This document shows, one piece after another, positions 8,142 through 17,538 of a stretch of 19,926 nt of DNA; the first letter of the stretch is position 1, and each line of letters starts with the position of its first letter. The stretch comes from Xylaria sp. FL1777 (taxonomy: Eukaryota; Ascomycota; Sordariomycetes; Xylariales; Xylariaceae), in the NCBI GenBank assembly GCA_022578965.1, contig MU400940.1, forward strand, positions 1 through 19,926. The letters are read 5' to 3'. The notes under the pieces are model-generated. The model made no database searches. It saw only the letters and a list, made by a program, of their open reading frames with translations, and was not told the DNA's origin. The position numbers and the translations under genes were made by a program.

Positions 8142-11100
8142 ATGGCTGGGACAACGGTGACTCGCCTTATCGTGTGTGTGGACGAGTCCGATTACGCCGA
8201 GGATGGAACACTGGGTGAGTGAACTCTCATTTTTCTCATTCTTCTCACCATATTGCCCTTAAAACACACTGACGGTGAAAGGCTGCGACAATGCAAGCAA
8301 CGTTTTCAGGCTGCAGAGCATGGCCGCGACGGGGGCAGCGCTCGTTGACTGCCAAGGCCGCTACGTGAATCAAATGGTGCGATACTACCAGGCCGTCAAA
8401 GAAAGCGGCACGTTTGCGCGTCTGCAGAACCGCGCAACCGGCTCCATAGACCAACAGGTCAAATACATTGTCGAAGACATATGCCGGCGGGTGAGCGGGC
8501 TGGAGGTCGAGCTCTTCCTGTACGGGTCGGGGCGCGGCGCCTACATCGTCCAGGTCGTCGCGTCGCTACTGCATTTGATGGGGATCCCGAAGTCGATGGC
8601 CAACTTCGACCAGCTCTACCAAACAGTGCTGGCGCTCTCGAGCGCGCGCAGGCGGAATGACGCGCTGAATGGCGGCAAGCTGGCGCCGTACCTCAAGGCA
8701 CACTGCTACGATCCTCCGAGGATTGAATTCTTGGGTGTCTTCGATGCACTGCGGACCGAAGTCGAGAAGCACGAATACGAATCGTCCTTCGTTGGTTCTG
8801 TGCAGCATTTCCGTCACGCGCTCGCTTTTAACGACACCCAGACGACACCCTACGTGTGGGAGACGCCGATGGACGAGGAGATCGGAGGTAGGTCGTTCAT
8901 TCAGGCCTGGTTCATGGGCGCCCACCAGGACATTTGCGGCGGCTTAGAGCACGATGGGCTTTCGCTATTTCCCCTCCAATGGATGCTGCTCGAGAGCATA
9001 AAAGCTGGCCTTCTCTTAAGGTCAGATAGGAGCAGTACTAACATCATGTCACTTGTGTTTCCGCAGTTCGCCGGTAGCATGCCTGACTTGGAGGCTGACG
9101 AGAAGGCGAATTGGCGCGTCAGGTATGTCAACGGTCTTGAAGTCACGTTGTTCGACCTGCAGAGCGTGCAAGTGGACTCGAAATCCGGGGCCGATCATTC
9201 TATACGATTTAAGGCCGGAAGTAGCAGCCAGAAAAACCAGCGCAAAATCTTCAATAGTGATAAGAACCTAATAGGGTGGGCGCCAAATAGACCGTGTGGG
9301 AACATTATTCACCCGTCGATGTTTGCGACGCTTGATCGTAACGCCCGGTATTACGACCAAGGGGTTTTTAAGACAAGGAAAAGGGACCTTTCCGGCTTTC
9401 TGGAATGCATTGATGATCAGGGTAAATCTCTCCCGTGGCTTGAGGGCCTCTCTTTACAAGAAACCGGAGTGAGCGCTTTCAGGATCTTGGTCTGTGGAAA
9501 GACAGGTGTCGGGAAGTCCACCCTGATCAACAAGGTGTTTGGAGTGGAAATGACGGAGGAATCGACGACATATAGCCAAGGCGTTCATGATATCAATAAA
9601 GCCTTCGAGAGTCCGAATCATCCTGGTCTGCTAATCCACGATTCCAGAGGTTGGCAAGCTGGGAGTGACACTGAGCTCCACGAGATCGCCAAGTTCCTGC
9701 GGCATCGCGCCTTTCAGAAAAACTTAGCAGAGGCTCTGCACGTAATATGGTGAGTAGTTCCCGCGCTTTTGATTCCAGGCTCACTACTTACAGCCTGGCA
9801 GGTTCTGCGTAAATTCGGATGTCAGCCGCATCGAAGAGGCAGATAGGCGTACGTTCGAGATCATCGCCCAATATTCCAGCGACGTCCCCGTGTTCGTTGT
9901 TGGGACCAAGAAAGATCGGCTCGTCGCATTCCGCAAGATGGAACTCCTGGAGTCGTATATGGAGAAGATAGGAGACTACAAAGAAGCGAGTCGATTGGCT
10001 ACCGAGGAGGCCAACGAGCATGCAGAAACACAGTTTCTACAGTTACGAGATCAACTGTCGGTCCTTGAGCACTACAAAGCAGACGGATATTCCTGCATAT
10101 CAAAAGGTAAATCTTCACCGACCGAGGAAATGTCATGTCTCAGGGGCTGACCTCTACACTAGATGATGACGAGGGTATTCGCAGGCTCGTCGCCAACACT
10201 TTAGATCTCATTGCCGACGAACGCGTGCGTGTTTTCTGTGTAGCAGCCCAAGTGGTTGACGTAGAGCAGAAGATTGACCAAGCCATAACAGAGGTCATGC
10301 GACTCGGTACACACGCAATCCGGACGGCGATGGTTCCTCTCCCGGCGTCCGGTCTGATCGGCACGCCGACGGTCTCTCGAATCCTGTGCGAGCACGTTAT
10401 TCAGTGTTTCGGATTTCCGAAGGCGACGCCCGAGGCCGTCGAAGAGATCATGTCCAAGGTCGTCATGAAAAACCTTAAGAGCTTCATGCGGGTGTCGCTC
10501 ACGCAATTTGGGTCCATCAGCGCGATCACAGTGGGAGCTGCGGTACCGTCAGGCGGCATTGGCATCATCGCAGGCATCGCCGGCTGCATCCTCTCCACGC
10601 CCCCCACAGCGCGGATGCTTCTTAAGTGTGCATGCGACATGATCCTCATCCTCGAACGGTCTTTCCGGTACCAGGGGAAATACGTCTCTGTGAAACAACT
10701 TGAAGATGCCGCAGCTTACTATACGACGGCGATGACCAAAAAGTTAGACGGGACGCCGATCCTGCTGCAACAGAATGTACACGACCAGATCAATCAGATG
10801 GTACCCCTAAGGAAGGTCGGCGTTGGCTTTAAGTTCGGCAAACTCCGATCCGGTTTGCAGGAGATCATCTACATGAACAGGTACGATAAAGAGGCCAATG
10901 TCCCGAGCAGGACGAACTCAAACCAGATGGCCACGCTCGCCGATCTACCCTCTCCAGACAAGCCAAGCAGTCCCGTCCCACCTCCTATTTCGAAGACATG
11001 GTGGGATGGGAAAGGTGAATACGCAGGAACGGCGCCGACATACAGGGTAGCCGACCCGGAGGCAAATATCAAATACTTGGGCGTTGCCCCGGTCGGCCAC

Positions 11101-11547
11101 CACATCGCCGAGCTAGACTCAAACGCCGCCATACTTGGAGCACAGCCAGTCGAGCTCGAGGGGATGTCAACTTGGACTCCCGTTTCCGAATTAGAAGGCG
11201 ACTATGGCCTAGCCCATCAGACGCGCCCGAACTACACATCATCACCGCGGCATGACACCCCCCAGATGCCGAGCACGCGGTTCGTCGGGACGCAATACAC
11301 ACCAGTCGACACACCAACTCTAGCTCAGTATCCGGCATCCTCTGAGTGGCCCACGTCGAGTCCCAATGGCTACGCGGATATGCTGAGCGCGCCAACTCCA
11401 GATCCTGCGGCGTGGTCAGGGAGCTCGTCGAATCTAGATGCTGGCCCCTCGAACCAGTCGACCGAGGACCATATGATGAGGACTAAGAAATCTTCAAATA
11501 ATCTTTTGAGGTCTACTATGGGCAAATTCAGATTCAAGAAACCTTAA
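8142..11547 (+). CDS. DUF2235 hydrolase-like domain fused to P-loop GTPase
   Basis: Four exons (8142-8214, 8282-9749, 9802-10106, 10163-11547) give 1076 aa. The introns are 67, 52 and 56 nt with GT...AG ends, and each junction keeps conserved text in frame (TLG|CDNASN, VI|WFCVN, ISK|DDDEGI). Residues 8-300 resemble DUF2235, the alpha/beta-hydrolase family that includes Tle1 phospholipases: RLIVCVD, NASNVFRL, the elbow YGSGRGA (105-111), GVFDAL (Asp179), RHALAF and GAHQDICGG (His239). The usual nucleophile elbow is GFSRGA; here residue 108 is Gly, so the catalytic Ser is missing or shifted, and the usual DGT after the first strand is DES. A GTPase follows: G1 GKTGVGKST (430-438), G3 DSRG (478-481), G4 TKKD (549-552), possible G5 VAAQ. 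Next come an amphipathic VPLPASG region (about 673) and a hydrophobic stretch (about 733-762) resembling DUF697-type membrane-associated domains. The final 220 residues are Pro/Ser-rich with a basic end. Substrate and cell role are unknown. Confidence 0.85.
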
Positions 11548-11925
11548 AAGAATTTGATCAAGACATTATATACCAGAAATTATGCCGGAGAACGTGATTA
11601 CCACTGCCCTTGGACACCGAGCTATTCGCAGGATACAGCATGACGGCATCCCTCCGCACTGCCTGCTATAGGATTCGGTATTACGTCAACGTGCGCTGCG
11701 TTGAAAGGTGTCCGTCGTATGCGCGTTTCTCCTAAGCGATTCGATCTACAAGGACACTCCAAGACCGAGTTGGCAATCGATCCGGCTGAGAGGGGTGACC
11801 TTAGTTATAAGGCGACGACACTGCGATTAATGTATGTATAGTTAAAGTGTTTTCCAAAGCAATTGATCTGGTATTTGGACCCTAAAGGCTAACACCCATA
11901 ACAGCGACGGCCAACCTAGTTAAGG

Positions 11926-11940
11926 CCAGTCTCGGACTGG
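11926..11940. repeat. 6-bp hairpin CCAGTC/GACTGG
   Basis: Perfect 6-bp arms with a 3-nt TCG loop, about 380 bp after the stop of the DUF2235-GTPase gene. It may be chance. Confidence 0.55.
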
Positions 11941-12027
11941 AAAGTGGCTTTTAGGTGTAATCTTTTGGCAAGAGATATATGATCTGCCATACCGGAGGTA
12001 TTTCAAGTCATCGGGATGACTGACTAC

Positions 12028-12074
12028 GCTGTAATTGTAGTGAATTTAGTGGCGCTCACTGCTGTAACTACAGC
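12028..12074. repeat. Imperfect inverted repeat with transition mismatches
   Basis: The outer arms GCTGTA and TACAGC are perfect. Inward pairing continues for about nine more positions, in which most non-Watson-Crick pairs are G:T. As DNA, G:T positions mean the two arms differ by transitions, as expected if RIP-like mutation altered one arm of a palindrome. It could equally be an RNA hairpin or chance. Confidence 0.5.
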
Positions 12075-12082
12075 GGGGAGAC

Positions 12083-12097
12083 TGCCAAGACCTGGCA
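12083..12097. repeat. 5-bp hairpin TGCCA/TGGCA
   Basis: TGCCA and TGGCA flank a 5-nt loop immediately downstream of the larger imperfect palindrome. It is short enough to be chance. Confidence 0.4.
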
Positions 12098-12376
12098 AGG
12101 CGTTTAATGAGTAGCGTAAATCTGTACTATCTAGGTATTTAGATCTAAACAAATAGTCTGTTCAACTTTTTGCACATAGTATTTCAAGCTTGAATAAATT
12201 TGGTTTGAATACTAAATAAGAATATTGCTGGGTTTGAAAAGTTGAGCGAATTTTAGCAGTCTTGTATCATAGGTATTGGTTAAATCAGGCATAGAAACAG
12301 CGCCACTATAACCTAGCTAATATCAACCCCTTAATTCGCCCTGCCGGCGTTCCAGGACATCTCCCCCAACAGCCAA

Positions 12377-12392
12377 GGAGCTGTCCAGCTCC
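12377..12392. repeat. 7-bp hairpin GGAGCTG/CAGCTCC
   Basis: Perfect 7-bp arms are separated by 2 nt. With one bulged C the pairing extends to AAGG/CCTT. The function is unknown. Confidence 0.6.
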
Positions 12393-12916
12393 CTTCCCGG
12401 CGATAGCCTTTCGTGCTTCAATGCGTCATTTAGCCTGACGATCCGCCATATATTAACAACTTCTTTTGCTTCTCGGTGAGATCGGTGACATCTACGTCAC
12501 TATTCTTTCCGTAGGGCCGGATGAGCCCCGGTCCTGGAACATCGCATCGTTATCAGCCTCTCCAAAGGATCCGTCTCTATTCCTCTGTCTCGAAGTTTTG
12601 CTTTGTGCGCAGTAACTACCGTCCAGCCAAGCGCGCTCTCTGGCACTCCGACATGGCATTTGTGATTTCTTACAATAATTCCTAACTACCACTGTGTCAA
12701 AGTCAATCTCTGCTATGCTCGGTCTAAATGCAGCTCTCTGAAGAATTTCCCACGGCGAAAGACTTTCCGATTGTTGAGTGCGTGAAAGGCCAAGATGGCC
12801 AGCTTAGTCCTGGGTGGCTTGATCTAAAGTGCAGGTGACCTAGCGCTATAGTGATTGCGGCCATAGCATCTCTTGGCTTCTGCCTAAGAAGTGGCGGGAT
12901 AAGACCGGACAGCGAT

Positions 12917-12947
12917 GTTAAATCTGAGTTCTACGTCGAGATTTAAC
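12917..12947. repeat. 9-bp inverted repeat GTTAAATCT/AGATTTAAC
   Basis: Perfect 9-bp arms are separated by 13 nt, about 190 bp upstream of the HET start codon. It could be an operator-like dyad or a repeat remnant. Confidence 0.65.
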
Positions 12948-13135
12948 GGCCAGTTGAGGCCGGATTGGTGACGTTAACAGACTACTACATCACGCCCACA
13001 GACTTCGGTCAGCCCGTTCTGACACGATACGTAAACTCAGTCCGGTATGAAACGATAGTTGCTTCCTTTCCCTCGTTGTCCTGAGCGTAGCCACACGTTT
13101 AACTCCCTCAGAATCTTCCGCAAGCAGTTCAGAAG

Positions 13136-15484
13136 ATGGGTGCGCTTCTCACTCTGCCTAGTCGAGCAGAACAGAATGATTTCTGTACCCTATGCTATGA
13201 GATCGATGCTACGCTTCGCTCTCGCAGATCAGGACTTCTTTCACAATCCGGGGCACTAGATCCTCAGGACGTATACCTGGGTAAAAAGTCCGAGCTGGTT
13301 GAAAGAAGCCATGGATGTAAATCGTGTTGTGCCTTTGTGTCATGCGCCGAGGAAGACCTCCATGGCCTCTCCAAAAGTCACCCAGAGTTGTTCGCCGGGG
13401 ACTATGACTTCAGCGCTCATTTGATGGACCAGAATCCCGTTCTTTGTGTCGTATTTGGCTTGCTGCCGTCTGGATCGACAGACCCTTGCGAGAGGCGTCA
13501 ACAAATAGAGCGGCTCGGAGTTCTCTATCTCTTTTCGACCGACCAAGACGTCCCTGAAGGCTCGACTACATGGCTCGCTGGAAGGCCTCGTTTGTTTGAT
13601 CCGCAACAATGTGACCCTTCCTTGATCCGCGAATGGTTAAATCATTGCAACTGTTTCCACGGAAATAGATGCTTGGAACCCCAAGCTTGGAGTCCGAAAT
13701 ACGCAATTACCCATAACTTCATTGACGTTGAACTGGAGTGTATTGTTACACCTGCAGAGCAAGTGCCATTCGTCGCACTCAGCTATGTATGGGGTGTGGT
13801 CGACACTCTCCAAGCACTTGAGAGTAATATTGATGACCTGAAACGGCAAGGTAGCCTCTCCCCGTCAAGCTCACGAGTCGTGCCTCAAACGATTCGCGAT
13901 GCAATGAGGCTGTGTGCTCTTGCTGGACATAGGTACCTCTGGGTTGATCGTGTCTGCATTATACAGGACAATTATGCGGTTAAATATCAGTACCTCCAAG
14001 GCATGGCTTGGATATACGCCACAGCAGAGTTCACCATTGTAGCTGCTGAGGGTAGCGATGCTAACCACGGTTTCTCAGGGCTGGGCCAAGGCGCGGAAGA
14101 GAGACAGAAACATCTAATACCCTTCCCTTCCCAGTCTCTGATAAGAGGAAGCGTATGGACAGTCGGAAATAGTCTCTCGTCTAACACAGTATGGTCTAGT
14201 CGAGCATGGACCTTTCAGGAACATGTGTTCTCCCGCAGGTTACTTTACGTCGATAAATTCGTCAATTGGGTATGTGCTTCATCTCGATGGACCGAGGCCC
14301 TGTCACTTCCGCCAAATACTGCACAGCCCACGACAACAAAGAAAGAGGACCACGATTCAGCAGATGGAAAACTATTTGTCATAGACTGGCCATCACTCAG
14401 ATACTATGCCAGCATGGTTGAGCAATACAATGTGCGGAATCTCACTTATGATTGGGACGTTGCAAACGCCTTTGGAGGTCTTTTGTCACAGATGTGCATG
14501 GGGTTCTCTGCTGGCTTCTACGGTGGCATGCCTGAGTTCTACTTCACTATCTGCTTGCTCTGGCAACCCAAAAGGGGGATTCGGCCACGTTTCGATCAAC
14601 CCGACACACACTTCCTACCTACGTGGTCGTGGCTCGGATGGTCAGGGGATCTGGACCTCCAAATGTGGACTTGTAACACAGACATGGAGCTTCCACCAAC
14701 CCCTTTTGAGGTTACGATCTCTCCGGTAACAGAATGGTTCAAAGCTCCGGACATGGGCAAAGACAGTCATATTGAATATACATACTTCAAGGTGCGCAAA
14801 TTCTTCTTGGAAGGGAGTGCTCCTATACCTCCAGGATGGGACAAGCATGACGGCGATATCGACTCGGGGTATCATCCATATTACACATACCATGAGCATA
14901 AACATATTGGATCTGCCAGAAAGTTTCGATATCCTATCCCACCTTTCCAGCGGTACCGCAATGTGACTCCGGTTGATTTATCAGCACGGTACTTGTATGC
15001 CAACGTCCAAAAGGCCTTCTTCGTATTTGGGGCGCCAGAAGAAGATATATGTCAACAGTCCGACCACTGCAAAGACGGAAGTTATGACGTAGTTGAGCTT
15101 CCTCTGTATACGACTTCTTCCGTATGGGCTGGCTCCATTCGAGTAAATGTTCATGAGAACGATGCTCTTCCTATTGGGCAGACATGCGAAGTAATCCGTA
15201 TTGCGAAAGGTTCAACACCCTTGAAAGGTAACGATGTTACAGATGTCAGTCCGCAAGAGAAGGTGGCGCCTCCTACGTTCGACTCGAGAGGAGCTCAGCT
15301 AAGTCACCCTTTCAAGAACTGCGTTGATCGGGAAGAATTGCGTGATAAGAGTTCTTTCGACTTTTATTTCGTGTTATGGATACGGTGGGAGGGAGACGCT
15401 GTATGTAGACAGGCATTAGGTGTGATATGGGAGCCGATCTGGGAGCAAGCAGCGCCAGAGGACGTTGATATCAAACTAGGATAG
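13136..15484 (+). CDS. HET-domain (heterokaryon incompatibility) protein
   Basis: This is a single-exon protein of 782 aa. HET domains trigger cell death after non-self contact between fungal strains, and are distantly related to TIR domains. The three HET blocks are plain: FVALSYVWG (212-220), the TIRDAMRLCALAGHRYLWVDRVCIIQDN region (252-279) running into MAWIYATAEFTIVAAEG, and VWSSRAWTFQEHVFSRRLLYV (352-372). The N-terminal 180 residues contain Cys clusters (FCTLC at 16-20, GCKSCC at 60-65, HCNCFHGNRC at 170-179) of the kind often found ahead of HET domains. The last 45 residues (LWIRWEGDAVCRQALGVIW and the end PEDVDIKLG) match the usual C-terminal end of large fungal HET proteins. The start at 13136 has A at -3 and G at +4. 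No NACHT, WD40 or ankyrin region is attached. The frame is intact, so the gene appears functional. Confidence 0.93.
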   Translation: MGALLTLPSRAEQNDFCTLCYEIDATLRSRRSGLLSQSGALDPQDVYLGKKSELVERSHGCKSCCAFVSCAEEDLHGLSKSHPELFAGDYDFSAHLMDQNPVLCVVFGLLPSGSTDPCERRQQIERLGVLYLFSTDQDVPEGSTTWLAGRPRLFDPQQCDPSLIREWLNHCNCFHGNRCLEPQAWSPKYAITHNFIDVELECIVTPAEQVPFVALSYVWGVVDTLQALESNIDDLKRQGSLSPSSSRVVPQTIRDAMRLCALAGHRYLWVDRVCIIQDNYAVKYQYLQGMAWIYATAEFTIVAAEGSDANHGFSGLGQGAEERQKHLIPFPSQSLIRGSVWTVGNSLSSNTVWSSRAWTFQEHVFSRRLLYVDKFVNWVCASSRWTEALSLPPNTAQPTTTKKEDHDSADGKLFVIDWPSLRYYASMVEQYNVRNLTYDWDVANAFGGLLSQMCMGFSAGFYGGMPEFYFTICLLWQPKRGIRPRFDQPDTHFLPTWSWLGWSGDLDLQMWTCNTDMELPPTPFEVTISPVTEWFKAPDMGKDSHIEYTYFKVRKFFLEGSAPIPPGWDKHDGDIDSGYHPYYTYHEHKHIGSARKFRYPIPPFQRYRNVTPVDLSARYLYANVQKAFFVFGAPEEDICQQSDHCKDGSYDVVELPLYTTSSVWAGSIRVNVHENDALPIGQTCEVIRIAKGSTPLKGNDVTDVSPQEKVAPPTFDSRGAQLSHPFKNCVDREELRDKSSFDFYFVLWIRWEGDAVCRQALGVIWEPIWEQAAPEDVDIKLG

Positions 15485-15751
15485 ATTTTCGCTCTCGTGT
15501 TCAAACACATCAATCTTTGAAAAAATTTCAACAGCTTATTAGCTGCTTTGTTATTAACCTCTCGCAAACTAGCTCGGCATACCGGCAAAAAGCCATCTAG
15601 ATGTTTGGAACTCCTCTTAGCAAAGTTACGGCATTGGGATATTTTTTTCCTATAGACCACACTTTCGGCATTTCTAGACTGACTCAAGACTTTTATTCTG
15701 AGTAACCAACAGGCCGTAGAGTTTGAACAGATGGGTTGGCACTCTGCATTA

Positions 15752-15833
15752 AACTTTAAAATACTGAATGGGTTTCCGATAGTTGTTAACCCGCCACAAG
15801 CATTCAGCTGTGACCCTTTGGGTTTTTAAAGTT
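15752..15833. repeat. 10-bp inverted repeat, 62-bp spacing
   Basis: AACTTTAAAA (15752-15761) and TTTTAAAGTT (15824-15833) are perfect complements. Inside them, CTGAATG and CATTCAG are a second complementary pair, so the unit may be a degenerate palindrome or a small inverted-repeat element remnant. Confidence 0.55.
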
Positions 15834-15926
15834 GAGTTCAGCATAGAACTTCACAATGCTGGCCGATTAAGATCTTCCGCAAGATTACGCCCAGAAGCGG
15901 GCCATAGTCTTCTTAATACCACCAAT

Positions 15927-15956
15927 TCTAAGCTACATTATTTATAATAGCTTAGA
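15927..15956. repeat. 9-bp inverted repeat between convergent genes
   Basis: TCTAAGCTA and TAGCTTAGA flank a 12-nt AT-rich loop. It lies between the two convergent stop codons. Whether it affects 3'-end formation is unknown. Confidence 0.65.
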
Positions 15957-16065
15957 TCAGCGATTTTCGTGACCCGTGTGCTTTTTACAAGAGTCGAAGT
16001 CGGATTTGATTAAAGCAAATTCGGACAAGTAGTTTTCGGGAGTGGCGGCTTAAGCGTTTCCCTCG

Positions 16066-16782
16066 CTAGGCAGATTTAGGCACTTTCTTGAAGTCTACAT
16101 GAACGACATCCCACCCCAATGCGCCGTAGTTCTTAAGATCCTTCTCGAAAGCCTCTAATGCTAGAAGTCGATTTGTCTCTCCATCTTTTGGCGGCAGCGT
16201 CTCTGTTGTTTTAAATTTCTCTTCGGCTTCGCGATCCTTCCAATAATGACACCATAAACAAGCAACTGTGACTTGATTCGTCCAAAGTTGCAAATCTTCT
16301 ACCCAGCCGCAAGTAGGGACGCCTCTATACGGAGATAGGTGGGCCTTGCTACTACCGATACCGATACCCATTGTTAGAACAAGGCCTCTAAGGCTTTTCA
16401 CCGCCTCACGCCTCTCCAACGAGAGGAGAGCAGGGAAGTAGACAGTGCGAAGCTCGGTGTTTGGTCCAAAGCGCCACCAGAAACCTATCTTGTCGAAATC
16501 GACTATTTGTGTAGCCGGTTCTGCAGAGGAAGAGTCTCCCTGAAGAGCGGTGAGTAATTCACGATACCGGGCAGAAGACTTGAAGTCTTCGTAGGCCCGA
16601 CGCGATTCCCAGACGACCACGAGAATATATTCATCATTAGATTCAGCTATAGGGCCATAGTAGGCGTCATGGACCTGGTTGTTGCTGTTGCCTACTGCTA
16701 GAGGCTTGAAAATAGATAGTTCAAGAGACTGTGAGCTTGGTAGCTTAAATCTCGTCCACGATGATATTCGCCCGCTGCTCAT
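16066..16782 (-). CDS. Dimeric alpha/beta-barrel (ABM-like) protein
   Basis: This is a single-exon protein of 238 aa read from the ATG at 16782. The frame stays open to a GTG at 16902, but that is not a eukaryotic start, and the Met at 16782 sits in a good context and begins a family-like N terminus (MSSGRISSWTRFKLP). The first half has the pattern of antibiotic-biosynthesis-monooxygenase/EthD-type ferredoxin folds: FKLP strand, a helix, then YILVVVWESRRAYEDFKSSARYREL (52-76), where the strand is followed by the typical Trp-x-Ser...Tyr-x-x-Phe helix. The second half repeats the theme less clearly (VACLWCHYWKDREAEEKFK, then GWDVVHVDF at the end), suggesting two barrels in tandem. Such proteins include heme-degrading enzymes, monooxygenases and many uncharacterised fungal proteins. 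No catalytic residue can be assigned. It converges with the HET gene. Confidence 0.7.
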   Translation of the reverse strand: MSSGRISSWTRFKLPSSQSLELSIFKPLAVGNSNNQVHDAYYGPIAESNDEYILVVVWESRRAYEDFKSSARYRELLTALQGDSSSAEPATQIVDFDKIGFWWRFGPNTELRTVYFPALLSLERREAVKSLRGLVLTMGIGIGSSKAHLSPYRGVPTCGWVEDLQLWTNQVTVACLWCHYWKDREAEEKFKTTETLPPKDGETNRLLALEAFEKDLKNYGALGWDVVHVDFKKVPKSA

Positions 16783-17538
16783 TGCCACGCATAGCAATTC
16801 ATATAGGTGCAGGTGTCGAGTCGGATGATAAGCTAACACACTTGAGACAACATGACATGATGAGTACACGCAGGTGATAGCATCTTGCCTTACATGCTGC
16901 ACGGTCAGCTAGGTAACCGCCCATGAATAAGGCGTAAGTTATTGAATCATTGCAGCGGCTTAGCGCGACGACTTGGCGTAGTGTGGATTCTTCCCCAGTA
17001 AACTAGACCTCAATTAGTTGAAATGGCGGAAAGCGAAGCGCCGAGAGCCAGTGGTGCGGAGAGCGAGCGCTTGGCAGCGATCATGGTGCGGGGTGCTCCT
17101 TTTGAGGCTGAATAGTGTGTCTTGTAGGTGACTATTTTATAGGGATAGTATCTACAGTAGGCGAAGTCTCGACGGTGTTCTTCGAATCCGCCTACTACAT
17201 AGCTTAAGTGTGTGTAATAATAAAACTATAGGAGCAAATCCCCAAGGAGAAACAAAGCCGGAGCAAACAGCCAATAGTTTTACTTTGGGTACGCAACATT
17301 GAGAAACTAAGCGTAGGTATGCCGGGAAGCAATTCCTACACACCCTGTCTCCCCGACTCAGACTCCATCCAACTCTTCGATGTATACCTACCTTCTCACT
17401 TTTGAAGGGGGACACGAGAATTCACAAACTCGATGCACAATGTAAGTATAAGCTAAACCGTATTCTTGGGGGGAGTTTCTCAGATACACCCGGAATCGGA
17501 TCTCGAGTGGTGAAGTTTTGAAAATTACAGAAAATCTA
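16783..17538. other. Upstream region of the barrel-protein gene, next to AT block
   Basis: No gene is firmly supported. A CpG-rich purine-skewed patch at about 17020-17110 contains a 30-codon frame, listed separately. An 87-codon minus-strand frame at 17152-17415 has no recognisable domain. Normal base composition persists up to about 17530 and then drops sharply. Confidence 0.55.
17023..17115 (+). other. Short GC-rich open frame, 30 codons
   Basis: This ATG-to-TAG frame is rich in Ala, Glu, Ser and Arg and begins MAESEAPRASGAES. It is strikingly CpG- and purine-rich compared with its surroundings. It could be a first exon or relic of a gene interrupted by the AT-rich block, or a non-coding patch. 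No domain is recognised and coding status is unproven. Confidence 0.2.

Larger units (their letters stand above)
11548..13135. other. Hairpin-rich gap upstream of the HET gene
   Basis: This 1.6-kb stretch has no supported gene. A 66-codon minus-strand frame at 12492-12692 has no recognisable domain. The notable content is a series of short inverted repeats listed separately. No tRNA-like or transposase-like sequence is seen. The promoter of the HET gene should lie at its right end. Confidence 0.6.
15485..16065. other. Convergent 3' intergenic region with two inverted repeats
   Basis: The HET gene (plus) and the barrel-protein gene (minus) end toward each other across 581 bp. A minus-strand open frame at 15364-15687 overlaps the HET gene's 3' end and shows no domain. 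Two dyads, listed separately, are the only structure seen. Confidence 0.6.

Noticed and set aside
10135..10162. Independent gene starting with ATG at 10135
   Set aside because: These bases are the 3' part of an intron (10107-10162). Splicing joins the downstream frame to the GTPase with conserved sequence across the junction.
16783..16902. Upstream 40-residue extension of the barrel protein
   Set aside because: The extension begins at GTG, not ATG, and does not resemble the family.
17152..17415. 87-codon minus-strand frame
   Set aside because: No domain, low-complexity ending, and no supporting signals.
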